Of a stretch of 64,000 bases of DNA, positions 50,542 to 58,513 are shown piece by piece. The position numbers were made by a program, and so were the translations under genes. The notes beneath the pieces are model-generated. The model saw only the letters and a program-made list of their open reading frames with translations. It did no database searches and was not told the origin of the DNA. How positions within the stretch are numbered: position 1 is the stretch's first letter; each line of letters opens with the position of its first letter. This DNA comes from Amycolatopsis sp. NBRC 101858 (GTDB lineage Bacteria > Actinomycetota > Actinomycetes > Mycobacteriales > Pseudonocardiaceae), in the NCBI RefSeq assembly GCF_030269325.1, contig NZ_BSTD01000005.1, forward strand, positions 62,001 through 126,000. The letters are read 5' to 3'.

Positions 50542-51429
50542 TCAGCCGAGGAGCGCCTTGACCACCGCCGTCACCCGCTTCGAGGCGGTCGCGTAGTCGA
50601 CCGAAGCCGGGTGCTCGCTCAGCACCGCCACGATGTAGCGGTCGTCCTCGCCGACCAGGCCCGAGGTGTGCAGCATCCGCGTCGGCCGGCAGCAGGACCA
50701 GCCCTGCTTCACCGCCCACGGCCGGCCGCCGGCGGCGTCCGGGATGCCGAAGTACTGGCGGAACCCGTCCGAACCCCGCTCGCTCGCGGCCCGCAGCGCG
50801 GCGAGGATCGCGCCGGGCGCGTGCGCCACGACGTACTGGTAGATCCGCACCACGTCCTTCGCCGTGATCCGCGTGTCGCCCCACCGCCCCGGATCCGCGG
50901 GCGCGCGCGTGCCGGTGAGGCCGATCCTCTTGGCCCAGCCCGTCACGATCGCCGGCCCGCCGTACGCCGACCAGAAGCGGCTCGCGAGGTCGTCGTCGCT
51001 GTGGGACAGCATCTTCTGCACCTGCGCCACGGGACCGCCCTGCTCGAGCACGGCCAAGGCGATCAGCAGCTTCACGAGCGACGCCGACGTGTACGCGCGA
51101 TCCGCGTGCACCGAAACGATCGTCGCGCCGGCCTGCCGGTCGAACACGACGACGCTGACGTCGCCTCCGGGCACCAGCCGGTCCAGCTCGGCGGCATCGA
51201 TCTTGGCGTCCACCTTGGACTCGGGCTTGGGCGACGGTTTCGGTGCCGGAGACGAGGTGGGTGTCGGAGCCGGGCTCGACGCTTCGGGCGATTCCGACAT
51301 CGTTGTCACCGCTTCTGTGACCGCGATCGCTTTCGGCGGCTCGGCAGCACCGTGACCGATCGTGACGGCCACCGCGCCGATCGCCCCCACGCACAGTCCC
51401 ACCAGGAAGATGCTGCTCAGCTTGCGCAT
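50542..51429 (-). CDS. Beta-lactamase/D-alanyl-peptidase-fold serine hydrolase, exported
   Basis: 295 residues from ATG 51429. A signal anchor (SSIFLVGLCVGAIGAVAVTIG) and a Pro/Ser/Thr/Lys linker (about 45-75) precede the catalytic domain. YTSASLVKLLIAL is the SxxK box, SHSDDDLASRF stands where class A enzymes have SDN, and AVKQGW where they have KTG. The unusual SDD and KQG boxes make true beta-lactamase activity doubtful; a penicillin-binding role or a decayed function is possible. Confidence 0.75.
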   Translation of the reverse strand: MRKLSSIFLVGLCVGAIGAVAVTIGHGAAEPPKAIAVTEAVTTMSESPEASSPAPTPTSSPAPKPSPKPESKVDAKIDAAELDRLVPGGDVSVVVFDRQAGATIVSVHADRAYTSASLVKLLIALAVLEQGGPVAQVQKMLSHSDDDLASRFWSAYGGPAIVTGWAKRIGLTGTRAPADPGRWGDTRITAKDVVRIYQYVVAHAPGAILAALRAASERGSDGFRQYFGIPDAAGGRPWAVKQGWSCCRPTRMLHTSGLVGEDDRYIVAVLSEHPASVDYATASKRVTAVVKALLG

Positions 51430-51545
51430 GATCCGGATTGCCGGGAACGCGTCCCGGCGTTCCCCGGATCGGGTGACTTTGTGGGATAGCTCTCGGATCG
51501 CCCCGGTTCCGGCAACGCTGCGGAGCGCTGCGGGCAAGCGCCGTC

Positions 51546-51572
51546 GTTTCGCGCACTGTGTTCACGGGGTAC
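51546..51572 (+). promoter_or_regulatory. SigB/SigF-type promoter of the DUF4383 gene
   Basis: GTTT (51546-51549), 17-bp spacer, GGGTAC (51567-51572). It matches the GTTT-N15-17-GGGTA consensus better than the promoters at 26 kb. A start near 51580 gives a leader of about 40 bases. Confidence 0.65.
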
Positions 51573-51619
51573 CTGTGTGCGGTGACGATCGTCACCACAC
51601 GCTGGGAAGGACTGGAGTC

Positions 51620-52255
51620 ATGACTCACGCGAAAGGCGCACGCATCCGGGTTCGCGGCCTGCAGCCGGCGCAGGTGCTGGCCGGGCTGGCCGGGATCGCG
51701 TTCCTCGTCGTCGGCATCATCGGGTTCACCCGGACCGGGGTCGGGAACTTCGCCGGCCACCACGACGCCGGGCTTTGGCGGTTTTCCGGCAATCCGCTCA
51801 TGAGCTTGGTCCGCGTCGTGACCGGCGTCGTCGGCCTGCTGCTGGCGTTCGGTTCGGGCCGCGCCCGGACGTTCGGCTGGCTGCTCTTCATCTTCTACGG
51901 CGCCCTCTTCGTGTGGGGCCTGATGATCGACGGTCTCATTTCGACCAACCCCTTCGCCAACGCCGGCAACCCGCTGGACATGGGCCGCGCCGACACCTGG
52001 CTGCACCTCGGTGTCGCCGCGGTCGGCCTGCTGATCGCCGTGCTGCCCGCCCGCCGCACCATCCACGTCCCCGAGGACGAGGCGGTCGACGAGCCGACCG
52101 TCGTCGAGCAGCGCACCGACCGCGTCGTGGACACCGACCGCACGGAAACGCTGCCGGCCGAGGAGCCGCGCCGCCGTTCGTTCCTGCGTCGCCACCACGA
52201 CGAGCGAGGCCCGGAGGTCGCTCGCGAAGAGCGTCCGCCGGGCCTCGCCCACTAG
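51620..52255 (+). CDS. DUF4383-family membrane protein
   Basis: 211 residues from ATG 51620. Four membrane helices: LAGLAGIAFLVVGIIGFTR, LVRVVTGVVGLLLAFG, FGWLLFIFYGALFVWGLMI and DTWLHLGVAAVGLLIAVL, with the DUF4383 pattern NAGNPLDMGRADTWLHL. A charged cytosolic tail of about 60 residues follows (many Glu and Arg). The stress-type promoter makes it a likely SigB-regulon envelope protein. Confidence 0.82.
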   Translation: MTHAKGARIRVRGLQPAQVLAGLAGIAFLVVGIIGFTRTGVGNFAGHHDAGLWRFSGNPLMSLVRVVTGVVGLLLAFGSGRARTFGWLLFIFYGALFVWGLMIDGLISTNPFANAGNPLDMGRADTWLHLGVAAVGLLIAVLPARRTIHVPEDEAVDEPTVVEQRTDRVVDTDRTETLPAEEPRRRSFLRRHHDERGPEVAREERPPGLAH

Positions 52256-52271
52256 GTAGTTCCTGGGTGGC

Positions 52272-53261
52272 TCAGTAGGTGGTGCCACCCGAGCCGGAGT
52301 TGCTGCTGCTCCCAGCGCCACTGTCAGCCGGAGCCTGGTTGGCGGTGGAGCTGGGGGTGGTGCCGACCTTGCAGCCGTTGGGCTCGATGACGAACCAGGT
52401 GCCGTTGACGCCCATGCCGTTCGCGTCGCCCGGCTTCAGGTCCTTCGAGAAGGTGTAGACGGGCCAGCCGCCGATGGTGACCTGCTCGGTGCCGTCGGAA
52501 CGCTTGATGCTGCCGAGGAGCTTCGAGTCGATGCCCTGCAGTTCCACCTTGCCGTTGGACAGCACCGGCGGCCAGGTCTTGGCGCAGTCGCCGTTGCAGG
52601 CGGAGGTCTTGGCCTTCTTGGTGTCCTTCTGGAACAGGTAGAGGGTCATGCCGTTCTGGTCGACGATCGCCTCACCGAGGCCGTCGATGTTGCTGGCGCT
52701 CAGCTTGACGACGCCCGCCTCGCTCGCGGCCTGCCCGGCCTTGCCACCCTTGGCGTTGGCGGCGTACCAGGCGCCACCGACGCCCTGGCCGGTCGCGTCG
52801 CCGGCCTTGGTGTCCTTGGCGTAGCGGTAGAGCGCCCACCCGCCGACGGTGATCTGCTCGGTGCCGTCGGAGCGCGTCACCTTCCCGACGAGGTTCTTGT
52901 CGACGCCCTGCACCTGCACGTCCCCGGTGGCCAGCATCGGCGGCCAGGCCTTGGCGCAGTCACCGTCGCAATTGGACTTCGGCGGCTTGGCCGTGTCCTT
53001 GTCGAAGCGGTAGAGGGTCATGCCGTTCTGGTCGGTGAGCACCTGGCCGACACTGGCGACGTCCGCGACGACCAGTTTCGACTCGTTCGACGCGGGGGCT
53101 GCGTTGCCGACCTGCCCGTTGGCGATCTGGCCGCCACCGGTGCCGCCCGCCGCCGCAGGGGCGATGACCGGCTGAGCAGTTTCGGCACCCGAGCAAGCGG
53201 TGAGCACTGCCAGCCCGGCTGCCGCAGCGGCGACGGAGACGGCGATGCGCGTGCGAAGCAT
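52272..53261 (-). CDS. Lipoprotein with two secreted repeats of unknown function (Lipoprotein_15 type)
   Basis: 329 residues from ATG 53261, AAGGAG upstream. Lipoprotein signal AAAAAGLAVLTAC. Two homologous blocks: QVLTDQNGMTLYRFDKDT...CDGDCAKAWPPM (about 90-135) and EAIVDQNGMTLYLFQKDT...CNGDCAKTWPPV (about 210-255), each followed by a SDGTEQ-VGGW-LYRYAKD segment. The Cys pair in CxGDCAK is conserved, suggesting disulfide or heme/metal contacts. Function unknown. Confidence 0.85.
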   Translation of the reverse strand: MLRTRIAVSVAAAAAGLAVLTACSGAETAQPVIAPAAAGGTGGGQIANGQVGNAAPASNESKLVVADVASVGQVLTDQNGMTLYRFDKDTAKPPKSNCDGDCAKAWPPMLATGDVQVQGVDKNLVGKVTRSDGTEQITVGGWALYRYAKDTKAGDATGQGVGGAWYAANAKGGKAGQAASEAGVVKLSASNIDGLGEAIVDQNGMTLYLFQKDTKKAKTSACNGDCAKTWPPVLSNGKVELQGIDSKLLGSIKRSDGTEQVTIGGWPVYTFSKDLKPGDANGMGVNGTWFVIEPNGCKVGTTPSSTANQAPADSGAGSSSNSGSGGTTY

Positions 53262-53368
53262 GGAAGTTCTCCTTGTATCCGTTGGGTTTCCCGCCGCTCG
53301 GTGCGGCTGCCTGATACCCACTACACGGACACTCGGCGGAGGCGGTTCAAAGAATTTTCCGCGGAAGC

Positions 53369-54808
53369 TCACGCCTGGTCAGAAGGGTGCGGTGGCCGGG
53401 GCGGTTCGCCGAGGGCGCGGTCGACCAGCGTCGCCGCCGCGCCCGTGTAGGCGGACGGGTCGAGGAGGCCGTCCAGCGCCGCCGGGGTGAGGACCTCGGT
53501 GATCGCGGGCAGCTCGTCCAGCACCTCCCGCAACGCCCGGTCCTCGCGCACTGCTCGTCGTGACGCCTCGCCGAGCAGCTCCTTGGCCTTCGCCTTCCCG
53601 AGCAACGGCGCGAGCACGGCGGAGAGCCGCTCGGACACGATCAGCCCGTGCGTCGACGCCACGTTCGCCCGCATCCGCCCCGGCTGCGCGGTGAGCCCGC
53701 GCGCGAGCTCGGCAGCCGTGCGCGCGGCGCCGCCGGTCAGCCGGAGGCACTCGCGGATCAGCTGCCACTCGGCGTGCCAGACCCCGGCCGAACGCTCGTC
53801 CTCGGTCAGCATCGACTGCGTGACGCCCGTGGCCAGCACCGGCACCTGCAGCGCGGCCGACCGGATCAGCGTCGCGAGCACCGGGTTCCGCTTGTGCGGC
53901 ATCGCCGTCGAGCCACCCCGCCCCTCGGCCGCCGGCTCGACGACCTCGCCGACCTCGGTCCGGCTGAGCGTCGCGACGTCGACCGCCAGCTTCCCCAGCG
54001 CCCCCGCGGCGAACGCGAGCGCGCTCGCGAGGTCGGCGACCGGCGTCCGCAGCGCGTGCCACGGCAGCACCGGCGCGGCCAGCCCGGTCTCCTCGGCGAA
54101 CGCGGCCGTGAGGCGTTCCGCGTAGTCGTCGAGGGCGTCGCGACCACCGCCGGGGTGTCCGGCCACCGCGACGTCGTCGGCCAGGCGCGCGTACTCGAGG
54201 TACGCCGCCAGCGTCCCGGCCGCGCCGCCCAGTGAGACCGGCAGCCCGCCGTCCAGCACGCGCCGGACCCGGACGGCGGCGTCCAGCACCAGCTGCCGCC
54301 AGCCCGCGGCCTTGAGCCCGAACGTCGTCGGCACGGCGTGCGCCGTCAGCGTCCGGCCCGGCATCGTCGTGTCCCGGTGCTCGCGCGCCAGCTCGGCCAG
54401 CGCCTCGGCCGTCGCGTCGAGGTCGGCGACGAGCGGCCGCAGCGTCCGGTCGGCGACCAGCATCATCGCCGTGTCGAAGATGTCCTGGCTGGTCGAGCCG
54501 CGGTGGACGTACTCGGCAGCGCTCGCGTCGACGGCCGACGTCAGCGCCTTGACCAGCCCGACGACCGGGTTCGCGGTCGCCCGCGACCCGCGCGCCAGCT
54601 CGACGACGTCGATCCGCGCACCGCTCGCGGCCGCCGTGATCGCGTCCGCGGCCCAGGCCGGCACCGTCCCCAGCCGCGCCTGCGCTCTGGCAAGGGCCGC
54701 CTCGGCGTCGAGCATGGCGCGCAACCAGGCCTCGTCACCGGTCGACGCTTCGGCCGGCGTACCGGCCCGGACCGGGGACAGGAGTCCGGAATCGGGGTCG
54801 ACGGTCAT
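53369..54808 (-). CDS. Fumarase/aspartase-superfamily lyase, PcaB-like (3-carboxy-cis,cis-muconate cycloisomerase type)
   Basis: 479 residues from ATG 54808. The superfamily signature GGSTAMPHKRNPVLA is near residue 295. Also STSQDIFDTAMML, LTAHAVPTTFGLKAAGW (active-site His), and the helical core. Domain length fits PcaB, the muconate cycloisomerase of the protocatechuate branch of beta-ketoadipate catabolism. No other pca genes are seen here, so adenylosuccinate- or argininosuccinate-lyase-like roles remain possible. Confidence 0.82.
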   Translation of the reverse strand: MTVDPDSGLLSPVRAGTPAEASTGDEAWLRAMLDAEAALARAQARLGTVPAWAADAITAAASGARIDVVELARGSRATANPVVGLVKALTSAVDASAAEYVHRGSTSQDIFDTAMMLVADRTLRPLVADLDATAEALAELAREHRDTTMPGRTLTAHAVPTTFGLKAAGWRQLVLDAAVRVRRVLDGGLPVSLGGAAGTLAAYLEYARLADDVAVAGHPGGGRDALDDYAERLTAAFAEETGLAAPVLPWHALRTPVADLASALAFAAGALGKLAVDVATLSRTEVGEVVEPAAEGRGGSTAMPHKRNPVLATLIRSAALQVPVLATGVTQSMLTEDERSAGVWHAEWQLIRECLRLTGGAARTAAELARGLTAQPGRMRANVASTHGLIVSERLSAVLAPLLGKAKAKELLGEASRRAVREDRALREVLDELPAITEVLTPAALDGLLDPSAYTGAAATLVDRALGEPPRPPHPSDQA

Positions 54809-54877
54809 GGCGCCAGCATCGCACGCGGCCGGTTTCGGCTGCCTTCCCACAGCCCGCGTCTGGCAGGCTCACCCGCC

Positions 54878-55522
54878 ATGAGTAGCGCCACGTCCGACGA
54901 GGACACCGCCGGCTCCGAAGCCCGGGGGATCGCCGCCGAGCGGCTCACCTTCTTCTCGGACGCCGTCGTCGCCATCGCGATCACGCTGCTGTCGCTCGAG
55001 CTGCCGCTGCCGGAGGGCGCCACCAGCGCCGAACTGCTGCGTTCACTCGGGGATCATCAGAACGAATACATCTCCTTCCTGATCAGTTTCGCCGTGATCG
55101 GCGGACACTGGCGCGCCCACCACCGCCTCTTCCACTACGTCACCACGCTGGGTGGCGGCCTCCTGCAACTCAGCTTCGGCTGGCTGCTGATGCAGGTGAT
55201 CACGCCGTTCGCCACGAAGGTGATCGCCGAGGAAGGCGGGTTCGAGTTCCGCTTCGTCTTCTACGCACTCGTGCAGATCGTCGCCCTGGCGCTGTTCCTC
55301 CTGATGACCAGGCAGATCCGGCGCCACCACCTCTACCGCGAGGACACCCCACCGGAGCTCTTCGGCGGGATTCTCCGCGGGGTCGGCACGATGGCTCTCG
55401 CCTTCGCCGTCTCGATCCCGGTCGCCTTCTTCACGCACTGGGCCTACGCCTGCTGGATCGTCGTTCCCGTCGTGGGACACCTCCTCTTCCGGTTCCGCCG
55501 CCGCGCGTCGGCGGCAGCCTGA
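54878..55522 (+). CDS. TMEM175-type potassium channel (DUF1211)
   Basis: 214 residues from ATG 54878. The N-terminal motif AAERLTFFSDAVVAIAITLLSLEL is the RxxxFSDxxxAIxxTLL signature of bacterial TMEM175 channels. Six membrane helices in total, including ISFLISFAVIGGHWRAHHRLF (conserved His), LLQLSFGWLLMQVITPF and GTMALAFAVSIPVAFF. It probably assembles as a tetramer and conducts potassium. Confidence 0.9.
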   Translation: MSSATSDEDTAGSEARGIAAERLTFFSDAVVAIAITLLSLELPLPEGATSAELLRSLGDHQNEYISFLISFAVIGGHWRAHHRLFHYVTTLGGGLLQLSFGWLLMQVITPFATKVIAEEGGFEFRFVFYALVQIVALALFLLMTRQIRRHHLYREDTPPELFGGILRGVGTMALAFAVSIPVAFFTHWAYACWIVVPVVGHLLFRFRRRASAAA

Positions 55523-55760
55523 TCGGCCGCCTGGCTCCTGTGTTCGATCATGTGCGGAGCGTGCCACAGGGGTCTGACAATTTCGGGTCGCGAGCGTGGC
55601 CGGTGACCGGGCAACGGCGGGAAACCCCAGTTCAGACACGGTTTCGCGAACCCGGTAACGAATGCCGGGGTGCGACGATCTGATCTTCGTCAGCTGCTGC
55701 GATCACCCGTCCCCACCGGTTGGAGCGGCACCCCTCGTCCGGAATCAGGAGATCACGACC

Positions 55761-56606
55761 ATGGAGCGAACCGGTCGAAGAACCGCCGTGCTGGCCGCGT
55801 TGACCGCGGCGGCCCTCTTCGCGGCCCCCGCCGTCGCGTCCGCCGCGCCGGCTCCCAGCACGATCGACGTCAGCGACACGTCGGTCCACGCCGGCGACAC
55901 GTTCACGGTCACCGAGCAGCTGTACAACCCGACCGACTTCACCGTCACCGGCGCGAAAGCCGCGCTCTACACCAAGGAAACGCCGATCGCCGAGCTGGTG
56001 GACCTGGTCTCCTGCGCCGGCACGGTCGGCTGCGACCAGTACCTGAGCAGCTACCGCGGCGGCGTCGGCGACCTCGGCGCGGGCGAGAGCCGCACCGTGA
56101 CGTTCACCCTCCGCGTGAAGGAAGACGTCGCCGGCGGCCAGTTCACGCTGCAGCACCAGTTCGCGGGCGACAACTACGCGTTCAGCGTCGAAGACGGTCC
56201 CGCCATCACGATCACGGCGGCGCCCAAGGCCGACGTCAAGGTCGCGCTGACCGCCACCCCGCGCGTCGGCCTGGTCGCCCGCGTCGACTACGTGATCACG
56301 GTGTCGAACAGCGGCCCGGCGACCGCGACCGGCGTCCGCGTGACGGCCAACGCCGGCTCGGGCCGCTCGGTCACGTCGGCAACCGGCTGCACCCGCTCGG
56401 GTGCCAACGTGAACTGCACGATCGGCACCCTGGCCCCGGGCGCTTCGGTCACGGCGAAGTTCACATCGGAGGGCGGCGTCTTCGCATGGGGCCCGTTCAC
56501 GGCAACGGCCCAGCGAGCGGCCAGCACCCCGACCGACCCGACCGCGGCGAACGACACGGCATCGAAGAAGTGCACGGCCTACACCGGTCTGTACGTGACC
56601 TGCTGA
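55761..56606 (+). CDS. Secreted DUF11/CARDB-like beta-domain protein
   Basis: 281 residues from ATG 55761, CAGGAG nine bases upstream. Sec signal RTAVLAALTAAALFAAPAVASAAP. Two immunoglobulin-like domains: one around 40-150 (VTEQLYNPTDFTVTGAK), one DUF11-like around 160-265 (DVKVALTATPRVGLVARVDYV, VSNSGPATATGVRVTANAG). C-terminal KCTAYTGLYVTC may form a disulfide. Probably a surface or secreted adhesion-type protein; no enzyme site seen. Confidence 0.75.
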   Translation: MERTGRRTAVLAALTAAALFAAPAVASAAPAPSTIDVSDTSVHAGDTFTVTEQLYNPTDFTVTGAKAALYTKETPIAELVDLVSCAGTVGCDQYLSSYRGGVGDLGAGESRTVTFTLRVKEDVAGGQFTLQHQFAGDNYAFSVEDGPAITITAAPKADVKVALTATPRVGLVARVDYVITVSNSGPATATGVRVTANAGSGRSVTSATGCTRSGANVNCTIGTLAPGASVTAKFTSEGGVFAWGPFTATAQRAASTPTDPTAANDTASKKCTAYTGLYVTC

Positions 56607-56868
56607 GTCCACATCAGAGCAAGTACGGCGCCGAGCGTGCTCGGCGCCGTACTGCGTCCACGGTGTCTCCGACGGAGCGGTCCGTGGTGTCGTGCCCGTG
56701 AGCGGCTCGACGTCGGTGAGTTCCCGGCCCCGGGCGGCTCGGCGAGGATCAGCAGCCAGGCACCATGCGTGCCGGGCGGGGGCGAGAACCAGCCTCGACC
56801 TTCCCGGCACCCTCAGCCGGACCCCGGTGTGCAGGTGGGTGACGGCCCCCTGGCTAAACTTGGGGCGC

Positions 56869-56944
56869 GGGCCGTTAGCTCAATTGGTAGAGCTGCGGAC
56901 TTTTAATCCGTAGGTTCTGGGTTCGAGCCCCAGGCGGCCCACCA
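56869..56944 (+). tRNA. tRNA-Lys (anticodon TTT), CCA encoded
   Basis: The 7-bp acceptor stem pairs GGGCCGT with GCGGCCC. The D arm contains TAGCTCAATTGGTAGAGC, the anticodon loop is CTTTTAA (anticodon TTT), and the T arm is GGTTCGAGCC-like (CTGGGTTCGAGCCCCAG). A73 and CCA follow. It reads AAA and AAG codons. Confidence 0.97.
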
Positions 56945-56982
56945 TTCCTCGGCGCAGTCAACCGGGGCGACAGGCGGTGAAC

Positions 56983-57483
56983 ATGGACGTGACCAGGCGG
57001 CTCATCGTCCTCCGGCACGCGAAATCGGCCTGGCCGGACGGCGTCCCCGATCGCGAACGCCCTCTCGGACCCCGCGGGCTCCGGGACGCGCCCAACCTCG
57101 GCCGCTGGCTCGGCGGCAACGGCTACGTCCCCCAGCACGCCGTCTGCTCCACCGCCCGCCGCACCCGGGAAACCTGGGAGCTGGTCAGCGGGGCGCTTCC
57201 GAGCAAGCCGACCGTTGAGTACGACGAAGATCTCTACGGTGCCGGTCCCGAGGAGTTCCTGAACGCCGTGCGGCGGATCCCTCGCGACGTCACCACGCTC
57301 GCCCTCGTCGGGCACGAGCCCGGGGTCAGCGAACTGACCCTGCACCTCGCCGGCTACGGGGAGGACACCCGGCCGGTTCAGGCCAAGTTCCCGACCGGTG
57401 CCGCCGCCGTGCTCGCCACTGCCGGCACCTGGGCGGACCTGGCGACCGCGCGACTCGAAGCTTTCTTCCGGCCCCGGGACTGA
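56983..57483 (+). CDS. Histidine phosphatase, SixA type
   Basis: About 166 residues. RRLIVLRHAKSAWPDG is the RHxK-type phosphohistidine motif near the start. Further: CSTARRTRETWEL, then LALVGHEPGVSEL with the second catalytic His. SixA-type enzymes remove phosphate from phospho-His proteins, but substrates differ among actinomycetes. ATG 56983 is used; a GTG at 56977 is also in frame. It begins 38 bp after the tRNA. Confidence 0.85.
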   Translation: MDVTRRLIVLRHAKSAWPDGVPDRERPLGPRGLRDAPNLGRWLGGNGYVPQHAVCSTARRTRETWELVSGALPSKPTVEYDEDLYGAGPEEFLNAVRRIPRDVTTLALVGHEPGVSELTLHLAGYGEDTRPVQAKFPTGAAAVLATAGTWADLATARLEAFFRPRD

Positions 57484-57502
57484 ACCCGCAGGCATTGACG
57501 GC

Positions 57503-57536
57503 AAAGGGCCCGGCCGGAAAATCGGCCGGGCCCTTT
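57503..57536. terminator. Bidirectional terminator between convergent sixA-type and protease genes
   Basis: Perfect 14-bp stem: AAAGGGCCCGGCCG (57503-57516), loop GAAAAT, CGGCCGGGCCCTTT (57523-57536). The stem is flanked by A and T runs on both sides, so it can work in both directions. Confidence 0.85.
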
Positions 57537-57544
57537 CCGGAGAA

Positions 57545-58258
57545 TCAGACTCCCGCGACCGAGGAAATCCAGCTGCGGTAACGCGTGATGTTCGTGTACG
57601 CCGTGTTGTTCGACCGGTCGCTGGTCGACGCCACGCCGACCTGGCGGCCGGAGGCGAACATCGGGCCGCCCGAATCGCCGCCGGCCGTGATGCCGTTGAC
57701 GCGGTTCGCGCACACCGCGACGCCGCCCGCGTAGTCGCTGCAGCCGATCGAGTTCACCCGGACCGTCGCGACCTTCAGGTACCGCGACTGGCAGTTGATC
57801 TCGGAGCCGCACTGGCTGGTCGCGCCCCAGCCGTAGACCGAGACGTTCTGGCCGACCGCCACGTCGCCGACGGCGCCGAGCGGGGAGTACGTCGCGCTCA
57901 CCGAGGTCGTCAGGCGGACGATCGCCAGGTCGGCGTTCGGATTCCTGGTGATGGTGGACCCGGTCGCCGTCGTGCCGCCGCTGGTCTGGTCGAGGCTGCC
58001 GATCCGGAACGTGTACGTCCCGGAGCTGCTGACGCAGTGCTTCGCGGTCAGGATGTACTGCGGCGCGATGATCGTCGCGGTGCAGTTCTGCTGGCCGTTC
58101 ACGAACAGCCGGGCCGCCCACGGGCCGCTCGACGCGTTGCTGCCACCGATGATCGACGGCTGGGCCTGCGGGGTGGTCTGGGCGGCCGCCGGGCCGCCGA
58201 GGCCGACGACGGCCAGCGCGGTACTCGCGGCCAGCAGCACGAACTTGCCGAATTTCAC
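57545..58258 (-). CDS. Secreted trypsin-like serine protease (S1 family)
   Basis: 237 residues from GTG 58258, AGGAG five bases upstream. Signal peptide KFVLLAASTALAVVGLGGPAAA, short propeptide, then IIGGSNASSGPW at the mature start. Triad: TAKHCV (His), ADLAIVRL (Asp) and GDSGGPM (Ser). Cys pairs support the S1 fold. Likely trypsin/chymotrypsin-like, secreted, for protein degradation. It faces the terminator at 57503-57536. Confidence 0.93.
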   Translation of the reverse strand: MKFGKFVLLAASTALAVVGLGGPAAAQTTPQAQPSIIGGSNASSGPWAARLFVNGQQNCTATIIAPQYILTAKHCVSSSGTYTFRIGSLDQTSGGTTATGSTITRNPNADLAIVRLTTSVSATYSPLGAVGDVAVGQNVSVYGWGATSQCGSEINCQSRYLKVATVRVNSIGCSDYAGGVAVCANRVNGITAGGDSGGPMFASGRQVGVASTSDRSNNTAYTNITRYRSWISSVAGV

Positions 58259-58513
58259 GCTCACTCCTTTTCGTGCGGAGAACCGCACGGGAAAGCCGGT
58301 GGGGACCGAACGAGAAGAGTGTCCGAGTTTCGGGGGAATGTCCGGAACCGACGAAAGTCCGGTCGTATCCGTATTTATCTCGCCGAATGGACTACGTGCA
58401 GTTCCCGTACTGTTCCGCGCTCAACCCACGGGTGGAGGCACTTCAAACCGGAGCTTGAGGACGCCGGCGCCGCGCCGCCCTAGCGTTGCGAAGGGGGAAC
58501 CGGAGGGGGAGAC

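Noticed and set aside
53369..54808. A beta-ketoadipate catabolic cluster around the PcaB-like gene
   Set aside because: No pca genes of other steps are present; neighbours are a lipoprotein and a channel gene.
55620..55650. A GGAAAC-type ECF promoter upstream of the DUF11 protein gene
   Set aside because: A GGAAAC box is present, but the -10 spacing is not right for a known ECF consensus, so I do not report it.
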